NCBI GenBank assembly: GCA_946183765.1
Contig: CAMHDC010000086.1
Coordinates: 1 to 6,236, forward strand
From: an uncultured Clostridia bacterium
GTDB taxonomy: Bacteria; Bacillota; Clostridia; Christensenellales; CAG-138
Direction: 5' to 3'
DNA: 6,236 nt
Every line of letters starts with the position of its first letter. Position 1 is the stretch's first letter. Below the pieces are notes generated by a model. It saw only the letters and a program-made list of their open reading frames with translations, ran no database searches and was not told the origin of the DNA. Below are positions 4,145 through 6,236 of this stretch, in pieces. Both the position numbers and the translations under genes were made by a program.

Positions 4145-5698
4145 TTATTTTTCGGACATATAGGGGTAGACGATGGCGTCGGAAGGGTTGAAGGTTTCCT
4201 TCACGGCGTGAGGGCTCATCCAGCGGATCATGTTGAGGACCGTGCCCGCCTTGTCGTTGGTGCCGGAAGCGCGGGAGCCGCCGAAGGGCTGCTGACCCAC
4301 CACTGCGCCGGTGCATTTGTCATTGATGTAGAAGTTGCCTTCCGCATGGAGGAGCGCCTTTTCCATCATCACGATGGCTTCCCGATCCTGGGCGAAGATG
4401 GCGCCGGTCAGGGCGTAGGGGGAGGCTTCGTCGCAGATCTTCAGGGTCTCTTCCAGTTCGTCGTCCGGATAGACGTACACGGAGAGGATGGGCCCGAAGA
4501 TCTCCTTGACCATGGACTCGTAATCGGGCTTCTTGCAGAGGATGACGGTGGGCTCCACGAACCAGCCCTTGCTGTCGTCGCAGTTGCCGCCGATCACGAT
4601 CTCGCAATCCGGGCTCTGCTTGGCACGATCGATATACCCCTTGCAGCGATCGAAGGAGGCCTTGTCGATGACGGCGGCCAGGAAGGTGTCGAAATCCTGC
4701 ACGTCGCCCATCTTGACTTCCCGCATCATCTCCTGCATGGTGGAAAGGACCTGGGGCCAGATGCTGGCCGGGATGAAGGCGCGGGAGCAGGCCGAACACT
4801 TCTGCCCCTGATATTCGAAGGAGCCGCGCACAAGGGCGGCCGCCAGGGGGCGGATGCGGGCGCTCTTATGGGCGAAGATGAAGTCCTTGCCGCCGGTCTC
4901 GCCTACAAGGCGGGGATAGTTGCGGTAGGAGGCAATGTTTTCGCCGATCTGCTTCCAGACGCCCTGGAACACTTCGGTGGAGCCGTTGATGACGCCGGCG
5001 GGCAGGCCGCAGTCCATGAGCAGCTTCATGAAGTAGTAATTGGAGAGTACCGCCGTGCGGGAGGGTTTCCAGACCGCCACGTTGCCCACGATGGACGGGG
5101 CCATGGGCAAATTCCCGCCGATGGAGGTGAAGTTAAAGGGCGTGATAGCGCAGATGAACCCATCGAGAGCCCGGTAATCCTGCCTGTCCCAGATGCCGGG
5201 GATGGAGGCGGGCTGATCCTTGAAGATCTCCTGGGCGGACCAGACGCCGAAGCGTAGGAAGTCGGCCAGCTCCGCGATATCGATCTCCGCCTGGAACACG
5301 GTCTTGGACTGGCCCAGCATGGTGGAGGCGTTCAGTACCTTCCGGTAGGGACCGGTGATCATGTCGGCCGCCTTCAGGAAGATGGCCGAACGATGCTCCC
5401 AGGGCATGTCCTCCCACTTTCTCTTGGCTGCCAGCGCCGCATCCACCGCCATGGTCAGCTCCTTTTCGCCAGCCATGGAACACTCGGCGATCACATGGCC
5501 GTGATCGTGAGGCATGGTGACTTTGAAGGTCTTTTCAGTGAAGATCTCCTTGCCGCCGATGATCAGCGGGATCTTCACGACCTCGGCGGACTGGCGGGCA
5601 AGCTCATCCTTCAGTTCCGCGCGCTCCTTGGACCCGGGGAGATACCCGCGGAAAGCGTCGTTCACAGGACGGTCGATGGTGAAATAAGCGTTTGCCAT
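4145..5698 (-). CDS. pruA: 1-pyrroline-5-carboxylate dehydrogenase with an apparent ~26-residue internal deletion (517 aa)
   Basis: An aldehyde dehydrogenase of the ALDH4/PruA type that oxidises glutamate semialdehyde (from P5C) to glutamate with NAD+. It uses the RocD product made by the next gene. Family hallmarks: PVNDAFRGYLPGSKER near the N-terminus; the oxyanion Asn189 in ITPFNFTSIGGNLP; K211 in WKPSRTA; the general base E267 in LVGETGGKDFIF; the nucleophile C301 in FEYQGQKCSACSR; E399 in KEIFGPILSVYVYPDD; and the C-terminal GNFYINDKCTGAVVGQQPFG and RASGTNDK. Oddity: at residues 231-241 GLPAGVIN runs straight into GSTEVFQGVWKQ. From memory of the family, about 26 residues normally lie here (NF-P-G... 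to GIHFT before GSTEVF), and the usual length is about 540. The missing piece forms part of the NAD-binding fold, so activity is doubtful although the frame is intact. The start at 5698 follows AAAGGAGGT; an open frame to 5860 overlaps the upstream gene and is not used. Confidence 0.93.
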   Translation of the reverse strand: MANAYFTIDRPVNDAFRGYLPGSKERAELKDELARQSAEVVKIPLIIGGKEIFTEKTFKVTMPHDHGHVIAECSMAGEKELTMAVDAALAAKRKWEDMPWEHRSAIFLKAADMITGPYRKVLNASTMLGQSKTVFQAEIDIAELADFLRFGVWSAQEIFKDQPASIPGIWDRQDYRALDGFICAITPFNFTSIGGNLPMAPSIVGNVAVWKPSRTAVLSNYYFMKLLMDCGLPAGVINGSTEVFQGVWKQIGENIASYRNYPRLVGETGGKDFIFAHKSARIRPLAAALVRGSFEYQGQKCSACSRAFIPASIWPQVLSTMQEMMREVKMGDVQDFDTFLAAVIDKASFDRCKGYIDRAKQSPDCEIVIGGNCDDSKGWFVEPTVILCKKPDYESMVKEIFGPILSVYVYPDDELEETLKICDEASPYALTGAIFAQDREAIVMMEKALLHAEGNFYINDKCTGAVVGQQPFGGSRASGTNDKAGTVLNMIRWMSPHAVKETFNPSDAIVYPYMSEK

Positions 5699-5702
5699 AA
5701 TA

Positions 5703-5710
5703 CCTCCTTT
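5703..5710 (-). promoter_or_regulatory. Strong ribosome binding site of pruA
   Basis: Minus-strand AAAGGAGG, continuing into T, matches the anti-Shine-Dalgarno almost perfectly and lies 4 bases before the ATG at 5698. It occupies the 40-base gap after the carbamoyltransferase stop and settles the start. Confidence 0.88.
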
Positions 5711-5738
5711 ATATACTGGTTTTCGATCAGGTTGTTTC

Positions 5739-6236
5739 TTACAGATTGCCCAGGGTGGCCACCAGCACGGCTTTAATGGTGTGGAGGCGATTCTCGGCCT
5801 CGTCGAAGACCTTGCTGTTTTCGGACAGGAACACGTCGTCCGTGACTTCACGGATGTCATAGCCCAGCTTCAGCTGCTCGCTGGCCATGGTGGTGTTGAA
5901 ATCATGGAAGGAGGGGAGGCAATGGAGGAAGATGCACTTGGGGTTCCCCGTACGCTCCATGAGCTCCTTGGTGACCTTGAAGGGGGTCAGCAGCTTCACC
6001 CGCTGAGGGATCAGCGCTTCCTCGCCCATGGAGGCCCAGATGTCGGTGTAGAGGGCGTCGGCCCCCTCCACGATGGCGGGATCGTCGCTGATCTCGATGA
6101 CAGCGCCGCTCTCCTTCGCCGCTTCCTGACAGCGGGCCAGGACCTCGGGGGCGGGGTAGAGCTCCTTGGGCCCGTAGCCGCAGTAGTGGATGCCCAGCTT
6201 GGAGCAGATGTACATGAGGCAGTAGGCCACGTTGTT
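5739..6236 (-). CDS. arcB: Ornithine carbamoyltransferase, C-terminal part (5' end outside window)
   Basis: Interconverts citrulline plus phosphate with ornithine plus carbamoyl phosphate. The frame runs off the window edge; 165 C-terminal residues are visible. They begin with NNVAYCLM, the conserved Asn-Asn segment after the nucleotide-like fold strand. Next come YTDIWASMGEE (63-73, Asp plus the SMG loop that binds ornithine), FLHCLPSFHD (103-112, the catalytic Cys loop, with Ser where Ala is usual), EVTDDVF (130-136), and VFDEAENRLHTIKAVLVATL with the conserved ENR at 148-150. This matches OTC and not aspartate carbamoyltransferase. The stop at 5739-5741 is 40 bases before pruA. Because the downstream genes catabolise ornithine, I infer the catabolic (ArcB) direction, but an anabolic ArgF cannot be excluded from sequence alone. 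GTG at 6230 is only an internal Val codon. Confidence 0.93.
   Translation of the reverse strand, partial: NNVAYCLMYICSKLGIHYCGYGPKELYPAPEVLARCQEAAKESGAVIEISDDPAIVEGADALYTDIWASMGEEALIPQRVKLLTPFKVTKELMERTGNPKCIFLHCLPSFHDFNTTMASEQLKLGYDIREVTDDVFLSENSKVFDEAENRLHTIKAVLVATLGNL

Noticed and set aside
4118..5257. Long 379-aa open frame on the plus strand opposite pruA
   Set aside because: It is entirely antisense to the well-supported pruA frame, has a His/Gly/Asp-rich composition typical of the reverse of GC-rich genes, and has no ribosome binding site or family motif. Similar shadows opposite rocD (3395-4114) and the peptidoglycan-binding gene (1886-2719) were dropped for the same reason.
5699..5860. 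N-terminal extension of P5C dehydrogenase to 571 aa
   Set aside because: It overlaps the conserved C-terminus of the carbamoyltransferase in another frame, and the strong ribosome binding site at 5703-5710 fixes the start at 5698.
6228..6230. GTG as a start codon for the carbamoyltransferase fragment
   Set aside because: The conserved Asn-Asn-Val segment continues to the window edge, so GTG is an internal Val codon and the gene is truncated by the window.

Overview
The window looks like chromosomal DNA of a GC-rich member of the Clostridia, most likely an Oscillospiraceae-type gut bacterium. This is inference from three things: strong AGGAGG-type ribosome binding sites with textbook sigma-A promoters, a SigA/RpoD of Firmicutes type, and a membrane-anchored peptidoglycan-binding protein with a Thr/Ala/Pro-rich linker. 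No phage, transposase, CRISPR or plasmid gene is present.

Layout. The 3' end of the primary sigma factor gene rpoD runs rightward (1-551) and ends at a hairpin terminator (569-591). Everything after that is on the minus strand. From left to right: an unrecognised multi-pass membrane protein (615-1283) with a near-consensus promoter; a roughly 200-bp non-coding block (1356-1553) of degenerate direct and inverted copies of the tRNA-Pro 3' tail, including a long palindrome; a tRNA-Thr(CGU)-tRNA-Pro(CGG) pair (1714-1789, 1599-1675) with one promoter upstream, a terminator-like hairpin between the two tRNAs and another after them; a membrane-anchored protein with two peptidoglycan-binding domains (1901-2674) with its own promoter, a candidate response-regulator site and a terminator; and an arginine/ornithine catabolic operon.

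The operon is read right to left: ornithine carbamoyltransferase (5739-6236, 5' end outside the window), 1-pyrroline-5-carboxylate dehydrogenase (4145-5698), ornithine aminotransferase (2927-4123), then a strong terminator (2871-2900). Together the enzymes would convert citrulline to ornithine plus carbamoyl phosphate, ornithine to glutamate semialdehyde/P5C, and P5C to glutamate. Arginine deiminase and carbamate kinase would be expected nearby but are not in view.

Most notable points. (1) The P5C dehydrogenase is in frame and has all its catalytic residues, but compared with the ALDH4/PruA family it lacks about 26 residues just before the Gly-Ser of the NAD-binding motif. That removes part of the cofactor-binding fold and may make it inactive or altered. 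(2) The non-coding block next to tRNA-Pro carries five partial copies of the tRNA 3' end. One is inverted, so it is antisense to the tRNA tail, and it sits between two terminator hairpins. (3) Two TGTTCATA repeats 11 bp apart lie directly upstream of the -35 box of the peptidoglycan-binding gene and resemble an OmpR/WalR-class site. Nothing in the window amounts to a convincing new defence or mobile system.
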